Made by a program: the position numbers and the translations under genes
Notes under the pieces: generated by a model
What the model saw: the letters and a program-made list of their open reading frames with translations, nothing else
Databases searched by the model: none
Told to the model about the DNA's origin: nothing
Source of the DNA: Acetonema longum DSM 6540
Lineage (GTDB): Bacteria > Bacillota > Negativicutes > Sporomusales > Acetonemataceae
NCBI RefSeq assembly: GCF_000219125.1
Contig: NZ_AFGF01000053.1
Location: forward strand, 1-64,000
Length of the DNA: 64,000 nucleotides
Direction: 5' to 3'
Shown: positions 1 to 9,391 of the stretch, piece after piece
Layout of the letters: each line of letters starts with the position of its first letter
Numbering within the stretch: the stretch's first letter is position 1

Positions 1-93
1 GATGCCGTACTAGTGAGAAAAGGAATGTTTTCTGAATGAGCCCGCCCACAGGGGGCTGAAGTGACGCAGATGAACCCTTTTCAACGGCCTCTA
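1..93 (+). repeat. Right-hand part of an interspersed terminal-inverted-repeat element, cut by the window edge
   Basis: Positions 23-90 match the right end of the long copy at 42558-42924: the shared blocks are GGAATGTTTTCTGAATGAG, a C-rich CCCGCCCAC stretch, GACGCAGATG and the terminal TTTTCAACGGCC. The last bases run directly into CTA at 91-93, the complement of the TAG stop of the sugar isomerase-like gene on the minus strand. The left part lies outside the window. No coding potential is evident in it. Confidence 0.7.
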
Positions 94-759
94 CCGCATC
101 CAGGGACGGCAGAACTCTACCAATGCATCAAATTCTTCCTGGGTCTGATGCTTTACATTGGCTTCCGACACCACCAGACCGCTATAGCCTGCTCTGACCA
201 GCAAATCGAGAATCCTTCCGTTTTGCTCCGGCGCATGATGAATCGGGGTATGCCAGCGCTCCGAGCCGGCAGTGTAGCCTGTAAGATGCACATGAGCCGT
301 CTGCCGCATCAGAGGCGTAGCGCCGCCGGAAGGAAACCCGCCATGCTGCATCTGGTAGTGTTCAAAGTCCAGGCAGCGAGATATGCCAAACCGCCGGATA
401 TACTTTTCGGCCTCGTGAATGTCAGACATATTCTCCAGGCAGAGCTTTACCGGCAGCTTATCAAATGCCTGAATCAGTTCCGGCCATTCATCATCCCAAT
501 AGATATTATGAAACACCACCGTTTCAGGCTTCACTGCCTGTACAAACTCAGCCAGCGCTGTCGGAGCATAGCCGGATGTAGGTGCATGCACAGCATAGCG
601 GAAAGGAAATTTGGCGCAAAGGGCGCCGGCAGAATCGGCTTGCCGGATGATCGCATCATCAGTATACAATTCGACCCCTTTCAATCCGGCCCGTTCCACC
701 ATGGCCAGCATTTTTTCTTCCGGTGAGCACTTAGCAGCGATTGTAAATTGTACACTCAT
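91..759 (-). CDS. Xylose isomerase-like TIM-barrel protein (sugar phosphate isomerase/epimerase family)
   Basis: A protein of about 222 residues with the AP endonuclease 2/xylose isomerase-like barrel pattern: an early GLKGVELY strand, a VHAP strand, a VVFHN strand, a LCLENM strand with the usual metal-ligand Glu, a CLDFEH strand, a VHLTGY strand and a late VVSEAN strand. Together these supply the His, Glu and Asp ligands typical of the fold. The exact substrate cannot be read from sequence. The ATG at 759 is preferred because AAAGG lies about 11 bases upstream; an in-frame ATG at 780 would overlap that ribosome site. It is the last gene of the minus-strand block, and its TAG stop abuts an interspersed repeat end. 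Confidence 0.8.
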   Translation of the reverse strand: MSVQFTIAAKCSPEEKMLAMVERAGLKGVELYTDDAIIRQADSAGALCAKFPFRYAVHAPTSGYAPTALAEFVQAVKPETVVFHNIYWDDEWPELIQAFDKLPVKLCLENMSDIHEAEKYIRRFGISRCLDFEHYQMQHGGFPSGGATPLMRQTAHVHLTGYTAGSERWHTPIHHAPEQNGRILDLLVRAGYSGLVVSEANVKHQTQEEFDALVEFCRPWMR

Positions 760-794
760 TCGTATCATATCCTTTCCCATCGCTTCATATAAAA

Positions 795-820
795 ATTCGG
801 CAGGAAGTATCCTGCCGAAT
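795..820 (-). terminator. Rho-independent terminator of the thioesterase gene
   Basis: An 11-bp perfect stem (ATTCGGCAGGA with its complement) closes a 4-base loop and is followed on the minus strand by TTTTT. It sits between the thioesterase stop and the isomerase-like gene, so the latter probably needs its own promoter or read-through. Confidence 0.8.
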
Positions 821-828
821 CATCTTCA

Positions 829-1242
829 TTATTTTTTGCCTTTTGCCGCAATCTTATTGAAAAACGGTTCGGTTTGGATGATATACCGCTCATGCTGTCC
901 CTGGCCGACTTTTTCCAGGTCGTCGTAAGCCTCCACCGCAAACACCAGTTTTTTTCCGGTAATTTCGGTAAGAGTGGCCACAGCCCTAACCGACATGCCT
1001 ACCGGGGTTGCAGCCAGATGGCTGATATCCAGTCTGGTCCCCACAGTGCCTTGTCCGGGCTGCAATGCTTGGCTCACCGCCGCGATGGCGGCCTGTTCCA
1101 TGAGAGCCGCCAGCATCGGAGTGGCATATACGGGGGCGCCGGCATTGCCAAATCGCTCAGCAGTCAATTCGGAAGTGACTTTGCTTTCCGCTTCGCCGCG
1201 TAAACCCACGCTTAGTGGTTTTACCGTTTGTTCCTGCCCCAT
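829..1242 (-). CDS. Hotdog-fold thioesterase, FlK-like
   Basis: This 137-residue protein has the single-hotdog layout of the fluoroacetyl-CoA thioesterase-like family: a [12 protein letters not shown] helix, then [20 protein letters not shown] and a V-rich C-terminal sheet containing [11 protein letters not shown]. The family hydrolyses acyl-CoA thioesters in the cytoplasm, with a Thr/Ser, Glu and His as usual catalytic residues; T41, E49 and H74 are plausible equivalents here. The substrate is unknown. The ATG follows AGGAGG by about 11 bases, and the first 22 bases overlap the end of ftsH, so translation is probably coupled. Confidence 0.75.
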   Translation of the reverse strand: MGQEQTVKPLSVGLRGEAESKVTSELTAERFGNAGAPVYATPMLAALMEQAAIAAVSQALQPGQGTVGTRLDISHLAATPVGMSVRAVATLTEITGKKLVFAVEAYDDLEKVGQGQHERYIIQTEPFFNKIAAKGKK

Positions 1243-3194
1243 AATGTACCATCCTCCTGTCGGCTGACATAGACGATCTTGGGCGTAGAGCCGCTGTGAT
1301 CCGGATTGGTGTTAGGCGGTACCTGTTCGTCTGCCGTGTCTTCAACTTTCGGCTCCTCGTTGGCATTCGCTGTAGAGTCGTTCTCCGGCACAGGTTTGTC
1401 GGTAATTTTACCTTCTTTGAGAAGTTGGTCAAGCTGTCCGGCTTCCAGTGTTTCCCGCACTAAAAGCGCTTCAGCAATCAAATGCAGTTTATCCACATTG
1501 GTTTTAAGCATTTCTTCGGTTTGATTATAGGCTTCCTCGATGAAGCGGCGGACTTCCTTATCGATGGAGTAGGCCACCTCTTCACTGTAGTTCCGGTCCC
1601 GGGAAATATCCCGTCCCAGGAATACCTGTTCCTGCCTTTTGCCGAAGGTAATAGGGCCGATGGTATCACTCATCCCGTACTCGGTAATCATCTTGCGCAC
1701 CAGTTCAGTAGCCCGTTCCAGGTCATTTTGAGCGCCAGTGGAGATTTCACCGAGGATCAGGGCTTCGGCCACCCGGCCGCCTAACAGGGTTTTCAACTGA
1801 TCCAGGAGTTCGGACCGAGTAGCGTAATAGCGGTCTTCTTTCGGCAGCATCAAGGTATAGCCGCCGGCGCGCCCCCGGGGAATGATAGACACTTTATGCA
1901 CTGGGTCAGTGTGGGTCAGCATCATGCCCACCAGAGCGTGGCCGGCCTCATGATAAGCAGTGAGTTTCTTTTCCTTGTCGCTGATAACCTTGCTTTTGCG
2001 TTCCGGACCGGCAACAACCCGTTCCACTGATTCTTCCAGCTCGCTCATCTCGATGCGTTTCTTATTGCGCCTTGCCGTTAAGAGCGCCGCCTCATTCACC
2101 AGGTTGCTCAGATCGGCGCCGGTAAAACCGGGAGTCCGGCGAGCCAGCACATCCAGATTGACTTCTTTCGCCAAGGGCTTGCCTTTGGCATGAACTTTCA
2201 GGATTTCCAGACGACCTTTCACATCCGGCCGGTCTACGGTAATCTGCCGGTCAAAACGACCGGGCCGGAGCAAGGCCGGATCTAAAATATCCGGACGGTT
2301 GGTGGCGGCAATGATGATAATCCCTTCATTGACCCCAAAGCCGTCCATTTCAACTAACAATTGATTCAGAGTCTGCTCCCGTTCGTCATGGCCGCCGCCG
2401 AGACCGGCACCGCGCTGCCGGCCAACTGCATCAATCTCATCAATAAACACAATGCAAGGAGCATTTTTCTTGGCCTGCTCGAACAGGTCCCGCACTCTGG
2501 AAGCACCGACCCCGACGAACATTTCCACAAAATCCGAGCCGCTGATGCTAAAAAACGGTACGCCGGCTTCGCCGGCCACTGCCCGCGCCAGCAGCGTCTT
2601 GCCTGTACCCGGAGGTCCAAACAGCAGCACGCCCTTGGGAATGCGGGCACCAAGATCATTAAACTTCTTGGGATGCTTTAAGAATTCGACGACTTCCACC
2701 AGTTCTTCTTTAGCCTCGTCACAACCAGCCACATCGGAAAAAGTGACTTTGACTTTATCCTCGCCGTGAAGTTTGGCCCGGGATTTACCGAAGGACATCA
2801 CTCGGTTGCCGCCCCCCTGGGTTTGCTGCATAATAAAAAACCAAACACCAATCAGGAGAAGAATCGGCAGAATCGACGAGAGAGCGGTCGTCCACCAAGG
2901 TGGCTGAGGCGGCCGTTTCGCCTTGATCTCAACGTTTTTCGCCCGCAGCGTGCTAATCAGGGTTGGGTCATCGGGAACGATTAGCTCAAACGCCTGTCCG
3001 TCTTTGGGTTTTCCCTCAATTTTATTCTCTTCGATGGTAACCCGCTCCACTTTCTGATCTTCCACCAGCTGCAGAAACTGGGTATAGCTAAGTTCTTGCG
3101 TTGGCGCAGTACGTGAGGAATAAGACTCAATTATCCAAAGGGCGATAAGGATAATTAACAAATAGAAACTCACGTTGCGAAAAAATTTATTCAA
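1221..3194 (-). CDS. ftsH: ATP-dependent zinc metalloprotease FtsH
   Basis: A 657-residue membrane-anchored AAA+ protease that degrades misfolded membrane proteins and short-lived regulators. Visible parts are TM1 (about 8-24), a small extracytoplasmic domain, TM2 (about 105-122), Walker A GPPGTGKT (193-200), Walker [11 protein letters not shown] (247-256), the second-region-of-homology arginines in [10 protein letters not shown] (308-317) and the zinc site HEAGH (415-419). Length is normal for the family. The acidic, Pro/Asn-rich tail after about residue 605 is poorly conserved in the family. The order hpt-ftsH matches B. subtilis. The gene overlaps the downstream thioesterase by 22 bases. 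Confidence 0.97.
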   Translation of the reverse strand: MNKFFRNVSFYLLIILIALWIIESYSSRTAPTQELSYTQFLQLVEDQKVERVTIEENKIEGKPKDGQAFELIVPDDPTLISTLRAKNVEIKAKRPPQPPWWTTALSSILPILLLIGVWFFIMQQTQGGGNRVMSFGKSRAKLHGEDKVKVTFSDVAGCDEAKEELVEVVEFLKHPKKFNDLGARIPKGVLLFGPPGTGKTLLARAVAGEAGVPFFSISGSDFVEMFVGVGASRVRDLFEQAKKNAPCIVFIDEIDAVGRQRGAGLGGGHDEREQTLNQLLVEMDGFGVNEGIIIIAATNRPDILDPALLRPGRFDRQITVDRPDVKGRLEILKVHAKGKPLAKEVNLDVLARRTPGFTGADLSNLVNEAALLTARRNKKRIEMSELEESVERVVAGPERKSKVISDKEKKLTAYHEAGHALVGMMLTHTDPVHKVSIIPRGRAGGYTLMLPKEDRYYATRSELLDQLKTLLGGRVAEALILGEISTGAQNDLERATELVRKMITEYGMSDTIGPITFGKRQEQVFLGRDISRDRNYSEEVAYSIDKEVRRFIEEAYNQTEEMLKTNVDKLHLIAEALLVRETLEAGQLDQLLKEGKITDKPVPENDSTANANEEPKVEDTADEQVPPNTNPDHSGSTPKIVYVSRQEDGTLWGRNKR

Positions 3195-3240
3195 TCAGGG
3201 TGCCCTCCTCTCGCTGGACCGACCAGGGACATCTGTAAGA

Positions 3241-3352
3241 TTGCTGCAAAAAGTCCATCTGCGCTGCTGCTCCTGCGGTCACTTGCTTGTGCAGCAAATT
3301 CCGGCTTTAGGAACTGCCGCGCCGTAATGAAGCGTCGGCCAGCATCTGGCTA
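3241..3352. repeat. Degenerate relic of the interspersed inverted-repeat element
   Basis: The left part reads CAAAAAGTCCATCTGCG followed by CTGCTGCTCCTGCGG. This closely resembles the inverted right end of the copy at 42558-42924 (CAAAATGGTCCATCTGCG, then TTGTTGCTCGTGCGG). The right part contains AGCATCTGG, as in the other end. It lies in the ftsH leader between ftsH and hpt. Similarity is partial, so this is a tentative call. Confidence 0.4.
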
Positions 3353-3448
3353 TGATATCCACAGGATAACATTATAGCATAGAAACGACAGTCATGACAA
3401 GAATCGCGTAAGTCTAGTATCTGACCGATACTACAATATATGCGCCGA

Positions 3449-3994
3449 TTACTTTTGATAAGCTGCCGGTTTTAAAATTCCGATATAGGGAAGATTACGG
3501 TATTTTTCGTCAAAATCAAGTCCATAGCCCACAACAAAATAATCCGGGATGGTAAAGCCGTTATAATCCACATGAACAGTTGCCTTACGGCGGCTGGGCT
3601 TATTCAGCAGAGTGCAGAGTTTCAGGCTGGCCGGATTGCGCGCTTTTAAGTTGTCTACCAAATAATTCAGAGTCAGCCCGGAGTCAATAATATCTTCGAC
3701 AATTAAAACATGCCTGCCGTTCAGATCCTCATCCAGGTCCTTTAAGATGCGGACAACCCCGCTGGAGGATGTAGAGGCGCCATAGCTGGAAACAGCCATA
3801 AAGTCAATAGCCACCGGCACTTGAACGGCCCTGGCCAAATCCGACATAAAAATAACAGCTCCCCGCAGCACTCCAACCATCAGTATCTCTTTGCCGGCAT
3901 AGTCGATCGTGATTTCCTCTCCCAGTTCCTTCACTCGCTCTGCCAATTGCCCGGCGTCAATCAGTACTTCTTTAATATCATCGATCATATTCAT
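3449..3994 (-). CDS. hpt: Hypoxanthine phosphoribosyltransferase
   Basis: A 181-residue purine salvage enzyme that converts hypoxanthine or guanine plus PRPP to the nucleotide. The PRPP-binding signature VLIVEDIIDSGLTL is intact, as are the early GVLRGAVIFMSDL loop and the late VVGYGLDFDEKYRNLPYIG segment typical of bacterial Hpt. The start codon overlaps the tilS stop by 4 bases (ATGA arrangement), with AGGAGG 13 bases upstream. This is the tilS-hpt-ftsH order seen in many Firmicutes. Confidence 0.96.
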   Translation of the reverse strand: MNMIDDIKEVLIDAGQLAERVKELGEEITIDYAGKEILMVGVLRGAVIFMSDLARAVQVPVAIDFMAVSSYGASTSSSGVVRILKDLDEDLNGRHVLIVEDIIDSGLTLNYLVDNLKARNPASLKLCTLLNKPSRRKATVHVDYNGFTIPDYFVVGYGLDFDEKYRNLPYIGILKPAAYQK

Positions 3995-5466
3995 TGTCTT
4001 TCGTCATCCTCCTGTGCATCGTGTAAACTAATATGCAAAAACTCGCGGGTTGCGGCTGTAATTTTTCCGTATTCTGAAGTGCGCATCCCCCCCAGCCAAA
4101 AAATCCGGCCGGTAGCATCATAAAAAACCGGCGCCCGGTCTCTCTTGTTGCTTGGAATTTTGGCATCAATAAGAAAATCCTTTACTTTTTTGCTGCCGGA
4201 CATTCCAAGAGGAGTAAAACGATCTCCCGGCAGGCGGGTCCGGATATATACCGGTAAGGTCAACGCCTGTAGATCAAATACTGCCGTGTTCATTCGATCT
4301 GTTTTCGGAACTGCCGGTTCTTCCCGGTGAAGCTCGCTGCAAACTGTGAGTCCCAACTGTGATACTGACGTCATTCCCGGCACCTTGATGGCAATACCGA
4401 TTGTCAATCCCGGCTTTGTTGAATCCTGCCCGACATAGCCGAAGCCAACCTGCCGGTAATCCTTTTTGACACGTAAACCTCCTGGCAGGATATAGTTCGT
4501 CCCCACCTGCCAGCAATCGACCATCTGAATCAGTACTTCCACATGATCGAAGGAGATTCCTGTCAAACCGCGTTTTTTTTCCAGGATGAGCCTGATTACC
4601 TGTCGCTTTAAAGCCGGATGAAGGTCATGAAAACGGTTGATGTCCAAAAGCAGCACATCGTCCTCTTCCTGCACCAGGTGAGGCCAAAGGCCTTCGGCCT
4701 GTTTGCGGATGAAATCCGATTCACCGGCCAAAATCTCAGCGCTGCGGCAGATCTGCCGCGCTACATCCGCCTGCATCAAATCCGTCAGTTGCGGCATAAT
4801 ACTCAGCCGAATCCGGTTGCGCCGGTAATCAGTCTTTAAATTGGAACTGTCGGTACGCCAGAAAAGTTGACGGCTTCGGCAGTATTCTTCAATCCGGCAG
4901 CGGTTGGCGGCCAGCAGCGGACGGATAATTCCTGCCGCCAGAGGGCGTATTCCGCTCAGCCCCTGGCTGCCGGCTCCCCGCAATAAATGCATCAGTACCG
5001 TCTCGGCTTGGTCATCGGCATGATGACCGGTGGCGATTTTGGCGCCGCCCCACCGAGAAGCCACCTGATGCAAATAGCGGTAGCGCAGTTGACGGGCCGC
5101 ATCCTCAGCCGACAAGCCGCTTGTCCTGATATATGCCGGTACATCAATCGCGGTCTGATAGCAGACCAGGCCGTATTCGCGGCAGATATCGGCTACAAAG
5201 CGGGCATCCGCCGCGGATTCCTCACCGCGGAACATGTGATCAACATGGGCTGCCGCCATCTCTATTGCCAATTCATCCCGCAGCCGGTGCAAGATATCCA
5301 GGAGGGCCAGCGAATCCGCTCCGCCTGAGCAGCCGACGATCACCCGGTCTCCCGGCTGCAGCAGGCTGTGCTGTTGAATATACTGGCGGACTTGTCCAAG
5401 CAAAACGTCGGCCTGGTGATTATTTCGCGGCATGCCTGCCCCTTGTTTCCCGTCTTGTTGCTTCAC
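3991..5466 (-). CDS. tilS: tRNA(Ile)-lysidine synthase TilS
   Basis: TilS ligates lysine to C34 of the CAU tRNA-Ile so that it reads AUA. The N-terminal ATP-pyrophosphatase P-loop is VGCSGGADSLALLD; the C-terminal substrate-binding domain ends in LPGDRFTPLGMSGSKKVKDFLIDAKIP and RIFWLGGMR. I place the start at the GTG of 5466, because AAAAAAGGAGG stands 8 bases upstream. This gives 491 residues. An ATG at 5433 with a weaker site would give 480. A longer open frame up to 5826 has no family similarity and overlaps the divergent acetyltransferase gene. Confidence 0.93.
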   Translation of the reverse strand: MKQQDGKQGAGMPRNNHQADVLLGQVRQYIQQHSLLQPGDRVIVGCSGGADSLALLDILHRLRDELAIEMAAAHVDHMFRGEESAADARFVADICREYGLVCYQTAIDVPAYIRTSGLSAEDAARQLRYRYLHQVASRWGGAKIATGHHADDQAETVLMHLLRGAGSQGLSGIRPLAAGIIRPLLAANRCRIEEYCRSRQLFWRTDSSNLKTDYRRNRIRLSIMPQLTDLMQADVARQICRSAEILAGESDFIRKQAEGLWPHLVQEEDDVLLLDINRFHDLHPALKRQVIRLILEKKRGLTGISFDHVEVLIQMVDCWQVGTNYILPGGLRVKKDYRQVGFGYVGQDSTKPGLTIGIAIKVPGMTSVSQLGLTVCSELHREEPAVPKTDRMNTAVFDLQALTLPVYIRTRLPGDRFTPLGMSGSKKVKDFLIDAKIPSNKRDRAPVFYDATGRIFWLGGMRTSEYGKITAATREFLHISLHDAQEDDERQ

Positions 5467-5568
5467 AGCCTGCGCCTCCTTTTTTCCGGAATATATTTCT
5501 CCTAACAGGAATCCGTTTCCTTCCTGCTCTTGTTTTCCCCTGTAGAATTCCCCATTTTCAGGGATCCA

Positions 5569-5577
5569 TGATATAAT
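5569..5577 (+). promoter_or_regulatory. Extended -10 promoter for the acetyltransferase gene
   Basis: TGATATAAT is a perfect extended -10 (TGnTATAAT) about 52 bases before the acetyltransferase start. No good -35 is visible at 17 bp, as is usual for extended -10 promoters. Confidence 0.5.
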
Positions 5578-5629
5578 AAATTTAATGTGAACTACAATAT
5601 TTTGAAATAATGATGAAAGAGAGAATATC

Positions 5630-6121
5630 ATGTCAGAAGTAATCGTCCGAAGCGTTCGCCCCGAAGATTTGGACCGGGTGACCGAAATCGAGGCAGCCTG
5701 TTTTCCTCCGGCTGAGGCTGCCTCAAAGCAATCATTCATAGCAAGGATCGCCGCTTTTCCCGAATCTTTCCTGGTAGCTGAAATAAACGGAACCCTGATT
5801 GGATTCATCAACGGCTGCGCCACCAATAATTCTGTGATCTATGATGAAATGTTTCACAGTACCCAGCATCATGTCCCGGACGCTAGAAACCTAAGCGTTT
5901 TCGGCCTGAATGTAATGCCGGAATACCGCAAACAGGGAATTGCAGCTCAGTTGATGCGCCATTTTATCCAGGCAGCCAGGGAGACAGGCCGTCAAAGCGT
6001 CATTCTAACCTGCAAAGACCGATTGGTGTATTACTATGAATCCTTTGGTTATGTAAATAACGGAATCTCGAAATCCACCCACGGCGGCGCTCAGTGGTTT
6101 GATATGACTCTGATTCTCTGA
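5630..6121 (+). CDS. GNAT-family N-acetyltransferase
   Basis: A 163-residue single-domain GNAT. The acetyl-CoA loop is VMPEYRKQGIAAQLM (motif A, R/Q-x-x-G-x-A), followed by a motif B strand with SVILTCKDRLVYYYESFGY. The early MDR-like region and the FGLNVMP strand resemble the arylalkylamine acetyltransferase subgroup, but the acceptor cannot be deduced. It is the only plus-strand gene in this part, divergent from tilS and convergent with spoIIE. The ATG is preceded by GAAAGAGAG. Confidence 0.85.
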   Translation: MSEVIVRSVRPEDLDRVTEIEAACFPPAEAASKQSFIARIAAFPESFLVAEINGTLIGFINGCATNNSVIYDEMFHSTQHHVPDARNLSVFGLNVMPEYRKQGIAAQLMRHFIQAARETGRQSVILTCKDRLVYYYESFGYVNNGISKSTHGGAQWFDMTLIL

Positions 6122-6133
6122 TAGCCACTCATG

Positions 6134-6174
6134 AAAAATCCAACCTGCTTGCACATGAAGCAGGTTGGATTTTT
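6134..6174. terminator. Bidirectional terminator between the acetyltransferase gene and spoIIE
   Basis: A 17-bp perfect stem (AAAAATCCAACCTGCTT and its complement) with a 7-base loop has T-tracts on both strands, placed between two convergent stops. Confidence 0.9.
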
Positions 6175-6177
6175 GCA

Positions 6178-8619
6178 TCAAAGGGAGTCTGTTTCCGGAA
6201 CGCATTCCACCAGCTTGGCCACTAATACCGTCATGTCATCGGTCGCGTATTTGCCGTTGTATTCCAGAGCCTGACGCAGCAGAAGATCAGCGATTTCCTG
6301 GGGATTATCGCTGGCGGTCAGGCGCAGGAAATGGGCCACCCAGTCTTTCTTGTCGTTCTTGCGCCTGGCTGCGTCGGCCACGCCGTCGCTGACCATCACC
6401 ATAATATCGCCCGGGGCCAGAATATATTTGACCAGCTCAATTTCCGTATGCTGCAGAATACCCATGGGGACAGCTGCCGCTTCGATGGTAAACACTTCCC
6501 GCACCCGCTTGACGAAACTGGCGGAACAGCCTACTTTTAAAAATTCGGTTTCCCCGGAGTACAGATCCACTACCGCCATATCCATAGTGGCGTAAGACTC
6601 CCCGGAAAGTCGCAGCAGCAGCATAGAGTTGACTGTCCTAACGGCTGTATCCACCTCAAAACCGGCGGTTAAGAGGCGCTCCACCATTTGAACGGCAGTG
6701 CGGCTTTCCCCTGCCGCCCTCTGGCCGCTCCCCATACCATCGCTCAGTATAAGAGCGACTTTTTCCTGACCGATGGCTGTAACACTATACGTATCACCGG
6801 ACTCTGTCTCATGGCCTTTGGCCACGGAACTCATTCCCACTTCCACGGCAAAGCGGCATATCGTCCGCATGACCAGTTTACATTTTCGCTGCAACCCTTT
6901 GTTGCCGCATTCGCTTTCCACTGCCAGATTCATTCCCATCACCTGAGATACCAGAGGCTGCAATACATTGCGGCATTCCTGATTGCCGCTGCAAGGCTGC
7001 TTTGTTCCTTCCACCAGCAGGGACCCATAGCGGCCGCTCACTCGCACATTTTCCAGATTGCATTCGTGAATAGCTGCCTGTTCGGCGATCACCGCCGCCG
7101 CTGCCCGGTCATACTGAGGAGTACGCTGGATCGCAAAGGCCAGTTGGCCAATAATATCGCTGGTGGCTTTCATTTGTTCCGCCAGGATTCGCTTGTTTTC
7201 CAGCATCTTTTTCTGCCACACACTGCTGATCCGGTAAGGTTCAGTCACCATTAGAGCTGTTGTCAGCATCTGATTCTTCTGCCGGCAGACCTCCTGTAAA
7301 TAATTCGGCAGGCGGCGCTCCTCAATCTTGGCACTCTGGGCCTCAGCTACCAAGTCCAGTATCGCCTGATAAGTCCGGTAAAAATTTTCTTCCCAGCAAA
7401 TATCCCGCTGTACACAGTCTTTACAGACCTGATCACCGATAGAGGCAATAATCCGCCCCAATTCCTGTTCCGGCACCCTGGTTGCCGCCTGTTTGCGGTC
7501 AGAAACAAGGGATTCCGCCAATTCCTGAAACATACCGGCAATATTGCGCAACTTTTCGCCGCTTTGCTGTAACAGCTGGCCGGAAACCAGCTGAGGCACC
7601 GCCGGATTGGCAGCGGCAGCCTTGCCGCGCAGGGCCGTCCACCAATAAGACGGCAAGATGAGAAAAAACAGGGAAGCAACGGCAGCTTCGCCCATGCCGG
7701 TTAACAGACGATCCCCCTGATAAAAACCGGAAATCGCAATGAGACAACCGCCCAAATAACCCAAAGCCACGGCAATCTTGCCAAATACATTAAAAGTACC
7801 GGCCAGCAGTCCGGCTATAGAATACAAAGCTACAGCCATAGCCGCCGTCTGATCCATTAAGCCGATCACCATTCCCACCGCCGCGCCGATGGCCGTCCCG
7901 GTTCCTACTCCCCCCTGGAGGGCTAAGGCCATGATAAAGAAGCTGCCGGCGATATTGCGGATACTGTACTGATACACTTCCAAACTGCCGATACCGGCAA
8001 TAGCGGCTGACAGCAAAATAATAGCACCTACCAGCTGTTCCTGGGTCACCTGCCGCCGATAGTGAGGCGACAGCACCGGAACCGTGTAGATAAAGATCAT
8101 GGTCAGGACCGAACCGGCCAGGATGTTAAATAAGAACAGCAACAGGTGGTGCGGTAAAAGCTCTGACCAAAAAAACGCAATCAGAACGCCGGCGACAGAA
8201 CTAAAAAAGAGCAGCAGCGGCATGATTCTCAGCCTTGGATATAGCCGGTTATAGGCATCGGTCAGGAAAAAGTACAGGATCATACAGGCGCAGTACAGTG
8301 TTGCCTCAATATAATAGCCGGCAGTCAAAGCCCCTGCCAATACCCACAAGCCAATCGCCGGACTGTGAGGACGGTACGTCCTGGCCATAGCCAGAAAATA
8401 CGCCAGGCCAAAAGGCGCCAACTCATTCATGATCAAAACCCGTCCCAACAAAAACCCCAGCAGATTCATCAATACATAATCCCAATGAAATAAAGCCGCC
8501 AAAGAGCCGCGAATTCCCGCCGCCAGGCTTGTCCACACAGAGACATGATTTATGCCCGGCACCTCTGCTGCCTGAGGCAAGCTGATAACTGTTCCTTTTA
8601 CCGTAGTTTCTATTGCCAT
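6178..8619 (-). CDS. spoIIE: Stage II sporulation protein E, PP2C-type phosphatase
   Basis: SpoIIE sits at the polar septum, interacts with FtsZ and dephosphorylates SpoIIAA-P to activate sigma-F in the forespore. The protein has about ten N-terminal membrane segments (roughly residues 40-330), a central coiled regulatory region, and a C-terminal PP2C domain with the metal-binding motifs ILSDGMGSG and VMVSDGVAD. Length (813 aa) is normal. I use the ATG at 8619 because GGGAG lies about 9 bases before it; the frame is open further upstream without a ribosome site. The promoter region carries Spo0A-like boxes. Confidence 0.95.
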   Translation of the reverse strand: MAIETTVKGTVISLPQAAEVPGINHVSVWTSLAAGIRGSLAALFHWDYVLMNLLGFLLGRVLIMNELAPFGLAYFLAMARTYRPHSPAIGLWVLAGALTAGYYIEATLYCACMILYFFLTDAYNRLYPRLRIMPLLLFFSSVAGVLIAFFWSELLPHHLLLFLFNILAGSVLTMIFIYTVPVLSPHYRRQVTQEQLVGAIILLSAAIAGIGSLEVYQYSIRNIAGSFFIMALALQGGVGTGTAIGAAVGMVIGLMDQTAAMAVALYSIAGLLAGTFNVFGKIAVALGYLGGCLIAISGFYQGDRLLTGMGEAAVASLFFLILPSYWWTALRGKAAAANPAVPQLVSGQLLQQSGEKLRNIAGMFQELAESLVSDRKQAATRVPEQELGRIIASIGDQVCKDCVQRDICWEENFYRTYQAILDLVAEAQSAKIEERRLPNYLQEVCRQKNQMLTTALMVTEPYRISSVWQKKMLENKRILAEQMKATSDIIGQLAFAIQRTPQYDRAAAAVIAEQAAIHECNLENVRVSGRYGSLLVEGTKQPCSGNQECRNVLQPLVSQVMGMNLAVESECGNKGLQRKCKLVMRTICRFAVEVGMSSVAKGHETESGDTYSVTAIGQEKVALILSDGMGSGQRAAGESRTAVQMVERLLTAGFEVDTAVRTVNSMLLLRLSGESYATMDMAVVDLYSGETEFLKVGCSASFVKRVREVFTIEAAAVPMGILQHTEIELVKYILAPGDIMVMVSDGVADAARRKNDKKDWVAHFLRLTASDNPQEIADLLLRQALEYNGKYATDDMTVLVAKLVECVPETDSL

Positions 8620-8650
8620 TATCTCCACTCCCAGATTTAATCGCATCTTA

Positions 8651-8748
8651 ATTTTACACAAAATTCCATATTAAAATTTGTCTAATTAGAGCAGTGGGAT
8701 AGGCTTTGTTTTCTTTTGTTTTCTACAGTTTTTTACAGTCTTTCGTCA
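8651..8748 (-). promoter_or_regulatory. spoIIE promoter with wide spacer and Spo0A-like boxes
   Basis: On the minus strand TAGACA (8679-8684) and TAAAAT (8651-8656) are separated by 22 bp. That is too wide for ordinary sigma-A but like the spacing described for the Spo0A-activated spoIIE and spoIIG promoters of B. subtilis. Upstream, TGTAGAA (8721-8727), TGTAAAA (8731-8737) and TGACGAA (8742-8748) resemble the 0A box TGTCGAA (6/7, 5/7 and 6/7) at 10- to 11-bp spacing. The boxes lie further upstream than in B. subtilis. Confidence 0.45.
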
Positions 8749-8790
8749 AAGCAAAACAAAACCACAGAAGCCGCGAGAGCCACTGTGGTC
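8749..8790 (-). terminator. Terminator of the S1-domain gene
   Basis: Minus strand: ACCACAG, a 15-base loop and CTGTGGT, followed by TTTGTTTTG. The stem is short but the position directly after the gene and the T-rich tail fit an intrinsic terminator. Confidence 0.55.
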
Positions 8791-8876
8791 TTATCAAACA
8801 ATGATTGCCGAAAACGAATATACAGTATAGGATTTTGTCGAACCAATACCACTATATCTTATAAATAAATGCTAAA

Positions 8877-9287
8877 TCACTCAGCCTTGCGGGCAGAACC
8901 TCTACCACCGCGCTTGGACTCGGTATTACGCCGTAAATCCATCAATCGTTCGTCGCTGTCCTTTAAAAACTTATTTAACTTGTCTTCAAAGGATACAGTG
9001 TTGGGGCGACCCTGTCTTCTTGGCTCATTGGCAGGTGTTCTTGGAGCCTGAAGCTGCTTAATGGATAATCCAATCTTGCCACGATCGTCAATGGATAAAA
9101 CCTTGACTTTGACTTTGTCCTGTTCTTTGAGAAAATCTTTGACGTCACGGACATACACGTCAGCAACCTCAGAAATATGGACCAGACCGACCTTACCTCC
9201 CGGCAGTTCTACAAAGGCGCCGAAGTTGGTGATACCTGTCACAACTCCCTCAACAACACTGCCAATTTCAATGGACATACTAATCAA
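8877..9287 (-). CDS. yabR: S1 RNA-binding domain protein (YabR family)
   Basis: A 136-residue protein with an N-terminal S1/OB domain (about 5-75) beginning GSVVEGVVTGITNFGAFVELPGGKVGLVHISEV, which is typical of YabR/GSP13 RNA-binding proteins. A charged, Arg-rich tail with RRNTESKRGGRG follows. It lies between divIC and spoIIE as in B. subtilis. The start is uncertain: AGGAGG is 4 bases before a TTG at 9287 and 13 before an ATG at 9278 (protein 133 aa). Confidence 0.92.
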   Translation of the reverse strand: MISMSIEIGSVVEGVVTGITNFGAFVELPGGKVGLVHISEVADVYVRDVKDFLKEQDKVKVKVLSIDDRGKIGLSIKQLQAPRTPANEPRRQGRPNTVSFEDKLNKFLKDSDERLMDLRRNTESKRGGRGSARKAE

Positions 9288-9391
9288 AAATCCTCCTTAA
9301 AACTTTTCTTCGTGCATTCATATTATACTCTTGCGGGCAAAAACGTGTCAAGGAGCCGACCGTAAAAGGCCACTCCACGAATTTTAACCGG

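Noticed and set aside
5467-5826. Upstream extension of tilS by 120 codons
   Set aside because: It overlaps the divergent acetyltransferase gene, has no similarity to TilS, and the AAAAAAGGAGG site fixes the start at 5466.
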